DNA from: Streptomyces sp. Tu 3180
Lineage (GTDB): Bacteria > Actinomycetota > Actinomycetes > Streptomycetales > Streptomycetaceae
Reading direction: 5' to 3'
DNA: 64,000 nt
Assembly: GCF_009852415.1 (NCBI RefSeq)
Contig: NZ_WOXS01000002.1
Span: forward strand, 7,294,001 to 7,358,000
Within the stretch, counting starts at the first letter, position 1, and each line of letters begins with the position of its first letter. Below the pieces are notes generated by a model, which worked only from the letters and a program-made list of their open reading frames with translations, had not been told where the DNA came from and searched no databases. The position numbers were made by a program, and so were the translations under genes. This document shows positions 33,949 to 40,499 of this stretch, one piece after another.

Positions 33949-34163
33949 CCACGACACGGGGCATGCGCGGTGCGCCGGTGCGGCGGTGCGCCGGGGACGG
34001 AGCCCGCCGCCCGCGTCCCGCGCCGGTGCGGCGGTGCGCCGCGCGTCCCGGGCACCGGCAGCCGTACGGCCGCGGCCGCCTCCCCGGGGGTCCGGCTCCG
34101 GCGGCCGCGTTCCGCCCGGGACCCGTCCCCGCGGGTCCGTCCGCACAGGAGGCCGTCCGATGA
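33945..34163 (+). CDS. Small Arg/Pro-rich ORF coupled at both ends
   Basis: A 72-residue frame (MTTTRGMRGAPVRRCAGDG and onward, no known domain). Its start overlaps the DksA stop and its stop overlaps the MreB-like start, each as ATGA. Such double coupling argues for translation. Against it, the composition is low-complexity and contains a 22-bp direct repeat (33972-33993 and 34020-34041) coding APVRRCA twice. It may only serve to carry ribosomes to the next gene. Confidence 0.4.
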   Translation: MTTTRGMRGAPVRRCAGDGARRPRPAPVRRCAARPGHRQPYGRGRLPGGPAPAAAFRPGPVPAGPSAQEAVR

Positions 34164-34963
34164 CCACCACCCGGCGTCCGCGACCGGTGCCCGCGCGGCA
34201 CCTCCCCTGGCCGCTGTGCCGGCGGTGCACCGGGATCGCGCTCGACCTGGGCAGCGCCCGCACGCGCGCGTGGATCGCGGGGCGGGGAATGGTGCTCGAC
34301 GTGCCGACGGTGACCTTCCCGGGCCACGGCACCCTCCACCCCGTCCGGCGCGGCACCATCGTCGACACCCCGGGTACCGCCCGGATGCTCGACCGGCTGC
34401 TCGGGCCCCGGCTGCCCCGCTTCGGCCGCCCCCTGGTCGTCGTCACGACGCCGGTCCTGGACGGGCTCGCCTTCCGGACCGAGGCCCGGACGGCCGTCGA
34501 GATCCTCCGCCCGCGCGCCGTCCTGACCGTCCCGGGCGCGCGGGCGGTGGCCCTGGCCGCCGGCGCCGACCACGCCCGGCCGCTGCTGGTCGTGGACGTC
34601 GGCGCGCACCTCACCGAGGCCGTCCTGCTCGCCGGAGGCGCGGTCACCGACGCGCGCCGCGTCGCGCTCGGCACCGGCGACCTGTCCGACGACACGGCAC
34701 CGGGGCAGCTCACCGACGCCGTGGTCGACATGGTGACGGCGATGCTGCGGCAGGACCGCACCTCCCTCACCCGCGCCGCCCTGCGCCGTGGGGTCCTCCT
34801 GGCCGGCGGGGGCGCCCTGCGCCCCGACATCACCCAGGACCTCCCCGGCCGGCTCGGCTGCCCGGTGCGGCCGGTGCCGTCCCCGCACACCGCCGCCGTC
34901 CGGGGCGCCGCCCGTCTCCTCGCCGCGGCGCACCACCACCCCTCGGTCACCGGCGCCGTCTGA
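34160..34963 (+). CDS. Short MreB-like actin-fold ATPase
   Basis: A 267-residue protein from an ATG with AGGAGG upstream. The actin-family nucleotide motifs are present: phosphate-1 GIALDLGSARTRAWIAG (about residue 26), phosphate-2 LLVVDVGAHLTEAVLLAGG (about 145) and adenosine GVLLAGGGALRPDI (about 213). MreB is usually about 340 residues; this one lacks much of subdomain IB/IIB sequence and begins with a basic, Cys-containing stretch (RPVPARHLPWPLCRRCTG). Similar MreB paralogues occur in actinomycetes, and filament formation is uncertain. It is co-transcribed with two DksA-like genes. Confidence 0.85.
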   Translation: MTTTRRPRPVPARHLPWPLCRRCTGIALDLGSARTRAWIAGRGMVLDVPTVTFPGHGTLHPVRRGTIVDTPGTARMLDRLLGPRLPRFGRPLVVVTTPVLDGLAFRTEARTAVEILRPRAVLTVPGARAVALAAGADHARPLLVVDVGAHLTEAVLLAGGAVTDARRVALGTGDLSDDTAPGQLTDAVVDMVTAMLRQDRTSLTRAALRRGVLLAGGGALRPDITQDLPGRLGCPVRPVPSPHTAAVRGAARLLAAAHHHPSVTGAV

Positions 34964-35033
34964 CCGGTCCCGGCGCCCCGCACCCGTTCCACCCCCACCT
35001 GCCTGCGACCCGAGACCCCGAAGGAGCCACGAC

Positions 35034-35657
35034 GTGGCGGGCGAGATACCACCGGCACAACCGCCTCCCGGCCCACCCCCGCGCCCCCTGCTGTGGCGCT
35101 GGCGGCGCAACCCCCTGCGCCGCCGCACCGACGTGCTCGAGGCCTGGCTCGGCCTCGGGCTGCTGCTCGCCGTACTGGCCGTGGCGCCCGTGGCCACCGT
35201 CCTGGTGGCCGACGCCGCCCACCGCCACTACGCGGACGCCGCCCGCCACCAGAACCTGACCCGGTACGAGACGACCGCGGTCCTCACCGGGGACGCCCCA
35301 CGCCATCCGGAGCCGGGGTCGGACGAGGAGAGGAAGACCCGCTACCCGGTCGAGGTCCGCTTCGTCACCCGGGAGGGAAGGACCCGGACGACGCGGACGG
35401 AGGTCCCGCCGGGACTGCCCGCCGGCAACGAGGTCCGCATCTGGGTCACCGTCGGCGGCGAGGCGGCCGAACCGCCGCTGACCCGCGAGCAGATCCGCAG
35501 CCGCAGCATGGGCTGGGCGCTCCTCGCCGCCGTCGGCGTCGCCCTCACCGGCGCCGCCGCCCACGCCCTGACCACCTTCGCCCTGCGCCGCCGCAACCTG
35601 GCCGGCTGGGCCACCGCCTGGGCCGAGACGGCCCCGCGCTGGACGACACCCACCTGA
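35034..35657 (+). CDS. Rv1733c-like two-TM membrane protein
   Basis: A 207-residue protein from a GTG at 35034 with AAGGAG upstream. It follows the pattern of Mycobacterium tuberculosis Rv1733c: a basic N-terminus NPLRRRTDVLEAWLGLGLLL, a first TM helix (about 40-65), an extracytoplasmic domain of about 90 residues (TAVLTGDAPRH, YPVEVRFVTREG, GNEVRIWVTVGGE), and a second TM helix (about 158-180). Rv1733c belongs to the dormancy regulon, but the molecular function is unknown. Its presence with DksA-like proteins suggests a stress-related cluster. A strong hairpin overlaps the stop codon. Confidence 0.85.
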   Translation: MAGEIPPAQPPPGPPPRPLLWRWRRNPLRRRTDVLEAWLGLGLLLAVLAVAPVATVLVADAAHRHYADAARHQNLTRYETTAVLTGDAPRHPEPGSDEERKTRYPVEVRFVTREGRTRTTRTEVPPGLPAGNEVRIWVTVGGEAAEPPLTREQIRSRSMGWALLAAVGVALTGAAAHALTTFALRRRNLAGWATAWAETAPRWTTPT

Positions 35658-35697
35658 CCCCGGGCCCGGCGCGCCGGGCCACCGGGCCCGGGGTCAG
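35654..35697 (+). terminator. Terminator of the DksA-MreB-Rv1733c cluster
   Basis: CTGACCCCGGGCCCGG and CCGGGCCCGGGGTCAG form a perfect 16-bp stem with a 12-base loop; the stem starts at the stop codon. Confidence 0.8.
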
Positions 35698-36020
35698 CGG
35701 GGCCCGGGGGTGAGGGTCCCGACGCGGCGGAGGGCGGGGCCGGCCGCGACTCCCTCGTGAACTGCCGGAGCCGGGCAACGAACCCCACCCCGCACCGCCC
35801 CTTCCCGGGTTCCGGGCCGGGGCGGCGGCCGTCGTGCGGCGCACCCGACCGCACCCCACGTTGACGACGCATCAGCCGGAACGGCGGCGGAATCCGGGAG
35901 TCCGTGGGAAGGCGGCATCAACGGCCCGTAAAGATTGCCGGGTTCGGGCAATGTACCGCGACCGGTTCACATGGGAACATGCACGCACGGGGAGGCGGTC
36001 GAGCGAAAACGGGGGCCCCG
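35658..36020. other. Intergenic region upstream of the NfeD gene
   Basis: 363 bases. After the terminator (35654-35697) it is G+C-rich without convincing genes. The AT-richer stretch near 35925-35985 probably holds the nfeD-flotillin promoter, but no clear hexamers can be assigned. Confidence 0.4.
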
Positions 36021-36530
36021 ATGGAATGGTTCGTGGGCCTCGGGATCGCGGGGCTGGTCCTGCTGCTGCTCTCGCTGGTCTTCGACGGGATCCTGGAGGG
36101 CGTGTTCGACGGCGTGCTGGACGGCCTGTTCGACGGGCTGCTGTCGCTGCCGGTGATCGCCGGGTTCGTGTCCATGCTCGGTTTCGGCGGCGCGATCGTG
36201 CTCGGCACGACGGGCCTGGGCGTCACGGGCGCCACGGCGACCGGCGTGGTGGCGGGTGCCGGCGCGGGCTGGCTGACGTGGAGGTTCAGCAGCGTCCTGA
36301 TGCGGGACCAGACCGACGCCACCCCCCGGGGCGACGATCTCGTCGGCAGCTCCGGCTCCGTGGTGACCGCCATTCCCGCCGAGGGGTACGGCGAGGTGCT
36401 GGTGTACCTCGCCGGGCAGCCGATGAAACTGGCCGCGAAGTGCTCGGTGCCCGTGGCACGGGGCGCCGAGGTCTGGGTGGAATCGGTGCTGTCCGCGACC
36501 TCGGTCGCGGTCCGCCCGGTCGAGCGCTGA
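36021..36530 (+). CDS. NfeD-like membrane protein
   Basis: A 169-residue protein. The ATG at 36021 opens MEWFVGLGIAGLVLLLLSLV (TM1). An acidic repeat-like DGILEGVFDGVLDGLFDG and two further hydrophobic segments (about 45-65 and 70-90) follow. The C-terminal OB-fold-like domain (residues 108-165) is GSSGSVVTAIPAEGYGEVLV to the end. An upstream in-frame ATG lacks a better ribosome site. NfeD proteins pair with flotillins/SPFH proteins, and the flotillin gene follows 93 bases downstream, which fits. Confidence 0.85.
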   Translation: MEWFVGLGIAGLVLLLLSLVFDGILEGVFDGVLDGLFDGLLSLPVIAGFVSMLGFGGAIVLGTTGLGVTGATATGVVAGAGAGWLTWRFSSVLMRDQTDATPRGDDLVGSSGSVVTAIPAEGYGEVLVYLAGQPMKLAAKCSVPVARGAEVWVESVLSATSVAVRPVER

Positions 36531-36623
36531 CCGGTACGTCACCAAGGCTCGCCCCCTTCCCGCGTCCGTTCCCGATCCGATCCGAACCGCCGTCCCCCGG
36601 GAGGGCTGAGGGGATTCACCAGC

Positions 36624-38051
36624 ATGAGCCCTGTACTGATCGCCGTGGTGGGAGTCGTCGTACTCCTGGTCCTGCTGGCCCTCGTGGTGGTCACCCGCTA
36701 CAAGGTGGCGGGACCCAGCGAGGCGTTCATCGTCACCGGACGACGCGGCAAGAAGTCCACCGACCCCGCGACCGGCCGGGTCTTCACCGACAACAGCGGC
36801 CAGAAGGTCGTGGTCGGCGGCGGCGTCTTCGTCGTGCCCTTCGTCCAGCAGAAGTTCACCCTCGACCTGTCCAGCCGGCACATCCCGGTGGCCGTCCGGG
36901 GCGCGGTCACCCTGCGCGGCGTGAAGGCCAACCTGGAGGGCGTCGCCATCGTCAAGGTCGGCGGCACCGAGGACTCGATCCGCGCCGCCGCCCAGCGCTT
37001 CCTGCAACAGCAGGAAGGCATCGTCGGGTTCACCCAGGAGGTGCTGTCCGGCGCGCTGCGCTCCATCGTCGGGCGGATGTCGGTCGAGGACATCATCCGT
37101 GACCGCGCCGCCTTCGCGGGACAGGTCGCCGAGGAGGCCGAGGCCAGCCTGTCCGGGCAGGGCCTGGTGCTGGACGCCTTCCAGATCCAGGACATCACCA
37201 CCGAGGGCTCCTACCTGGAGGACCTCGGGCGGCCCGAGGCGGCCCGCGCCCGGCAGGAGGCCGACATCGCCGAGGCCGTCGCCCGGCGCGCCTCCGAGCA
37301 GGCCCGGCTCAAGGCGGAGGAGGAGATCGCGATCGCGCAGCGCACCTTCGCCCTGAAGCAGGCCGAGATCAAGGCGGAGACGGACGAGGCCGCCGCCCGT
37401 GCCGCCGCCGCCGGCCCGCTCGCCGAGGCCGCCCGGCGGCAGGAGGTCCTGCAGGAGCAGGAGAAGGTCGCCGCCCGGCAGGCCGCGCTGACCGACCGCG
37501 AGCTGGACACCCAGGTCCGCAAGCCCGCCGACGCCGCCCGGTACCGGGCCGAGCAGGAGGCCGAGGCCCGCCGCATCGCGCTGGTCAAGGAGGCCGAGGC
37601 GGCGGCCGAGCGGGCACGGCTCACCGGTGAGGGCGAGAAGGCGCACCGCGCGGCGCTCGCCGACGCCGTGCGCATCGAGGGCGCCGCCGAGGCGGCCGCG
37701 ATCGCCGCCAAGGGCGCGGCGGAGGCCGACGCCATGCACAAGAGGGCCGACGCCTTCGAGCGGTACGGCGACGCCGCGGTGCTCCAGATGCTGGTCGAGG
37801 TGCTGCCGCAGGTCGTCGGCAAGGCCGCCGAGCCGCTGGCCGCCGTGGACAAGCTGACCGTCATCTCCACGGACGGCGCGGGACAGCTTCCGCGCACGGT
37901 CGCCGACAACGTCGCCCAGGGCGTGGAACTGCTCAGCTCCACCACCGGCGTCGACCTCGCCGAGCTCCTCCAGGGCCTCGCCCGGCGCGGTACGCAGGCG
38001 CCCCCCGCCCCGGCCGAGCCGGCCAACGGCAAGGTCGGCATCACCGAGTGA
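36624..38051 (+). CDS. Flotillin-like SPFH-domain protein
   Basis: A 475-residue protein with an N-terminal TM helix (residues 4-24), the SPFH domain (about 28-200, including GPSEAFIVTGRRG and VVPFVQQKFTLDLSSRHIPV), and a long Ala/Glu-rich coiled coil (200-380; repeated ARRQEVLQEQEKVAARQAAL-type heptads). The C-terminal oligomerisation segment is GDAAVLQMLVEVLPQVVGKA. Flotillins organise ordered membrane microdomains. It is paired with NfeD directly upstream and closed by a hairpin at 38065. Confidence 0.95.
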   Translation: MSPVLIAVVGVVVLLVLLALVVVTRYKVAGPSEAFIVTGRRGKKSTDPATGRVFTDNSGQKVVVGGGVFVVPFVQQKFTLDLSSRHIPVAVRGAVTLRGVKANLEGVAIVKVGGTEDSIRAAAQRFLQQQEGIVGFTQEVLSGALRSIVGRMSVEDIIRDRAAFAGQVAEEAEASLSGQGLVLDAFQIQDITTEGSYLEDLGRPEAARARQEADIAEAVARRASEQARLKAEEEIAIAQRTFALKQAEIKAETDEAAARAAAAGPLAEAARRQEVLQEQEKVAARQAALTDRELDTQVRKPADAARYRAEQEAEARRIALVKEAEAAAERARLTGEGEKAHRAALADAVRIEGAAEAAAIAAKGAAEADAMHKRADAFERYGDAAVLQMLVEVLPQVVGKAAEPLAAVDKLTVISTDGAGQLPRTVADNVAQGVELLSSTTGVDLAELLQGLARRGTQAPPAPAEPANGKVGITE

Positions 38052-38064
38052 CCCCCTCCCGCCG

Positions 38065-38099
38065 CGGAGCCCGGACGCCGAGCAGGCGCCCGGGCTCCG
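38065..38099 (+). terminator. Hairpin after the flotillin gene
   Basis: CGGAGCCCGG and CCGGGCTCCG, a 10-bp perfect stem with a 15-base loop, 14 bases after the stop. Confidence 0.65.
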
Positions 38100-38123
38100 T
38101 CGCGTTGTGCGGACGAGCCGGTT

Positions 38124-38134
38124 CGAAACTTTCG
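38124..38134. promoter_or_regulatory. CGAAACTTTCG palindrome, candidate xylan-regulon operator
   Basis: An 11-bp perfect palindrome, CGAAA-C-TTTCG, 226 bases before xlnB. Related CGAAACT copies lie at 38264 and 38276. CGAAA-type boxes have been reported upstream of Streptomyces xylanase genes and suit a LacI-family repressor. Confidence 0.5.
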
Positions 38135-38263
38135 GCTGCCTCCGGGTGAGGTTCGGATGACTGTCGCCGATCATCGGAGCGGATTCGGCCTTGACCGGTC
38201 AAGCAGCCGCGTTGACATGGGTGGACGATGATTTCTCCGCCGGTGCGTCTCCTCCGAAGATTT

Positions 38264-38289
38264 CGAAACTTCTACCGAAACTGTTGACG
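38264..38289 (+). promoter_or_regulatory. CGAAACT direct repeats and -35 region of xlnB
   Basis: CGAAACT occurs at 38264-38270 and 38276-38282, spaced by exactly 12 bases, immediately followed by TTGACG (38284-38289) and a second TTGACG seven bases further on. These are plausible -35 hexamers, so a regulator bound at the repeats would occlude the promoter. The -10 is not clear. Confidence 0.5.
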
Positions 38290-38360
38290 GTTGACGCGGA
38301 CAAGCCAACACTGTCCGGCGTCGACCCGCACCGCCGACCGCCACGAGGAGGCGCACCCCC

Positions 38361-39359
38361 ATGAACGCGTTCGCCCGTCCGGGAGGCCGCAGACGCGGCC
38401 GCCCGCCGCTGAGTCTCAGAAGCACCTGGGCCGTCGTGCTGGCCGCCCTGGCCGTGATGCTCCTGCCCGGCACCGCCACCGCCGCTCCGGTCATCACGAC
38501 GAACCAGACCGGCACCAACAACGGCTACTACTACTCGTTCTGGACCGACGCCCAGGGAACGGTCTCCATGGACCTGGGCTCCGGCGGCAACTACAGCACC
38601 CGGTGGAGCAACACCGGCAACTTCGTCGCCGGCAAGGGCTGGAGCACCGGCGGGCGCAAGACCGTGAACTACTCGGGCACCTTCAACCCGTCCGGCAACG
38701 CGTACCTGACGCTCTACGGATGGACCACCAGCCCGCTCATCGAGTACTACATCGTCGACAACTGGGGCACCTACCGGCCCACCGGCGAGTACAAGGGCAC
38801 CGTCACCACCGACGGCGGCACGTACGACATCTACAAGACGACCCGGTACAACGCCCCCTCCATCGAGGGCACCAGGACCTTCGACCAGTACTGGAGCGTC
38901 CGGCAGTCGAAGCGCACCGGCGGCACCATCACCAGTGGCAACCACTTCGACGCGTGGGCCGGCAAGGGGATGAACCTCGGCAACCACAACTACATGATCA
39001 TGGCCACCGAGGGCTACCAGAGCAGCGGCAGCTCCAACATCACCGTGAGCGAATCGGGCTCCGGCGGAGGCGGTGGCGGCGGCGGGGGCACCGGCGGCTG
39101 CACCGCGACGCTGTCGGCCGGCCAGAAGTGGGACGACCGCTACAACCTCAACGTCTCGGTGAGCGGTTCGAGCAACTGGACCGTGACGATGAGGGTGCCC
39201 TCCCCGGCGAAGGTCTCCGCGACCTGGAACACCAGCGCGTCCTACCCCGACAGCCAGACCCTGGTCGCCAGGCCCAACGGCAGCGGCAACAACTGGGGCG
39301 CCACGATCCAGGCCAACGGCAACTGGACCTGGCCGACCGTCTCGTGCAGCGCCGGCTGA
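38361..39359 (+). CDS. xlnB: Secreted GH11 endo-1,4-beta-xylanase with C-terminal CBM2
   Basis: A 332-residue protein with GAGGAGG before the ATG. A long, twin-Arg-rich signal peptide ends near residue 41 (GTATAAP). The GH11 jelly roll covers residues 43-232, with nucleophile Glu128 in SPLIEYYIVDNWG and acid/base Glu217 in IMATEGYQSSG. A Gly-rich linker leads to a CBM2-type domain (247-332). This matches the layout of Streptomyces lividans xylanase B. It cuts xylan outside the cell and is followed 26 bases later by the esterase axeA, which carries a nearly identical binding domain. Confidence 0.95.
   Translation: MNAFARPGGRRRGRPPLSLRSTWAVVLAALAVMLLPGTATAAPVITTNQTGTNNGYYYSFWTDAQGTVSMDLGSGGNYSTRWSNTGNFVAGKGWSTGGRKTVNYSGTFNPSGNAYLTLYGWTTSPLIEYYIVDNWGTYRPTGEYKGTVTTDGGTYDIYKTTRYNAPSIEGTRTFDQYWSVRQSKRTGGTITSGNHFDAWAGKGMNLGNHNYMIMATEGYQSSGSSNITVSESGSGGGGGGGGGTGGCTATLSAGQKWDDRYNLNVSVSGSSNWTVTMRVPSPAKVSATWNTSASYPDSQTLVARPNGSGNNWGATIQANGNWTWPTVSCSAG
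39099..39359 (+). repeat. CBM2-coding direct repeat, copy 1 (xlnB)
   Basis: 261 bases coding the binding domain of xlnB are highly similar, without length change, to 40127-40387 in axeA. Long identical blocks include the stretch around 39172-39196. Confidence 0.9.
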
Positions 39360-39385
39360 CCACCGTACGAGGAGGACCACCGCAG

Positions 39386-40387
39386 ATGACCACCGGAAAA
39401 CGACAGCCGGCCGCCCGGACCCTGGTGTCGGGCCTGGCCGTCGCCGCACTGACCCTGGCGGGCACCGTGACCACGACCCTCGGCGCCACCCCGTCGCACG
39501 CCGCCGCCTGCAACGGGTACGTCGGACTCACCTTCGACGACGGCCCCTCCACCAGCACCACACCGAGCCTGCTCAACGCGCTCAGGCAGAACGGGCTGCG
39601 GGCCACGATGTTCAACCAGGGCCAGTACGCCGCCGCCAACCCGTCCCTGGTCAAGGCCCAGGTGGACGCCGGCATGTGGGTCGCCAACCACAGCTACACC
39701 CACCCCCACATGACCCAGCTGAGCCAGGCACAGATGGACTCGGAGATCTCCCGCACCCAGCAGGCGATCGCGGCCGCCGGCGGCGGCACACCGAAGCTGT
39801 TCCGTCCGCCGTACGGGGAGACCAACTCGACACTGCGTTCGGTCGAGAGCAAGTACGGCCTGACCGAGGTCATCTGGGACGTCGACTCGCAGGACTGGAA
39901 CAACGCGAGCACCGACGCCATCGTGCAGGCCGCCTCCCGGCTCACCGACGGCCAGGTCATCCTGATGCACGACTGGCCGGCCAACACCATCGCCGCGATC
40001 CCGCGCATCGCGCAGAACCTGGCCTCCCGGGGCCTGTGCGCGGGCATGATCTCCCCGCAGACCGGCCGCGCGGTGGCGCCCGACGGTTCCGGCGGCGGGG
40101 GAGGGGGCGGCGGTGGCGGCGGCGCGTGCACCGCGACCCTGTCCGCGGGCAGCCGCTGGAGCGACCGCTACAACCTCAACGTCGCGGTGAGCGGTTCGAG
40201 CAACTGGACCGTGACGATGAAGGTGCCGTCCCCGGCGAAGGTCTCCGCGACCTGGAACGTCAGCGCGTCCTACCCCGACGGCCAGACACTCGTCGCCAGG
40301 CCCAACGGCAGCGGGAACAACTGGGGAGTGACGATCCAGAGCAACGGCAACTGGAACTGGCCGACGGTCTCCTGCAGCGCCGGCTGA
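39386..40387 (+). CDS. axeA: Secreted acetylxylan esterase, CE4 polysaccharide deacetylase with CBM2
   Basis: A 333-residue protein from an ATG with GAGGAGG upstream. Signal peptide to about residue 41. The NodB/CE4 domain has motif 1 TFDDGPS (Asp51/Asp52), motif 2 HSYTH (His102/His106, metal ligands) and motif 3 RPPYGE. A poly-Gly linker leads to a CBM2 domain. It removes acetyl groups from xylan, helping XlnB. The xlnB-axeA order and shared binding domain match the known Streptomyces lividans locus, and the two are probably co-transcribed. Confidence 0.95.
   Translation: MTTGKRQPAARTLVSGLAVAALTLAGTVTTTLGATPSHAAACNGYVGLTFDDGPSTSTTPSLLNALRQNGLRATMFNQGQYAAANPSLVKAQVDAGMWVANHSYTHPHMTQLSQAQMDSEISRTQQAIAAAGGGTPKLFRPPYGETNSTLRSVESKYGLTEVIWDVDSQDWNNASTDAIVQAASRLTDGQVILMHDWPANTIAAIPRIAQNLASRGLCAGMISPQTGRAVAPDGSGGGGGGGGGGGACTATLSAGSRWSDRYNLNVAVSGSSNWTVTMKVPSPAKVSATWNVSASYPDGQTLVARPNGSGNNWGVTIQSNGNWNWPTVSCSAG
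40127..40387 (+). repeat. CBM2-coding direct repeat, copy 2 (axeA)
   Basis: Second copy of the 261-base CBM2 module, in register with 39099-39359. Many differences are at third codon positions, consistent with duplication and later homogenisation or constraint. Confidence 0.9.
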
Positions 40388-40413
40388 CCGGCGGGCACCC
40401 GACGCACCGCACC

Positions 40414-40445
40414 CGTGGCGCGGCGGCCCGGTCCGCCGCGCCACG
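40414..40445. terminator. Bidirectional terminator between axeA and the phosphatase
   Basis: CGTGGCGCGGCGG, a six-base loop, then CCGCCGCGCCACG: a 13-bp perfect stem between convergent stops. Confidence 0.8.
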
Positions 40446-40499
40446 TCCCTGTCCGCGGCGCCGTTCCCGCCGAGGTGCCACGGCGGGCACACGGCCGGC

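Larger units (their letters stand above)
38052..38360. other. Intergenic control region of the xylanolytic pair
   Basis: 309 bases between the flotillin and xlnB. It contains the flotillin terminator, then AT-richer sequence with CGAAAC motifs and TTGAC elements that should control xlnB-axeA. No gene is visible. Confidence 0.55.

Noticed and set aside
33972..34041. Possible CRISPR-like repeat
   Set aside because: Only two copies of a 22-bp sequence inside a coding frame, without further spacers or cas genes.
38361..40387. Tandem gene duplication of whole xylanase-type genes
   Set aside because: Only the CBM2 parts are alike; the catalytic domains (GH11 and CE4) are unrelated.
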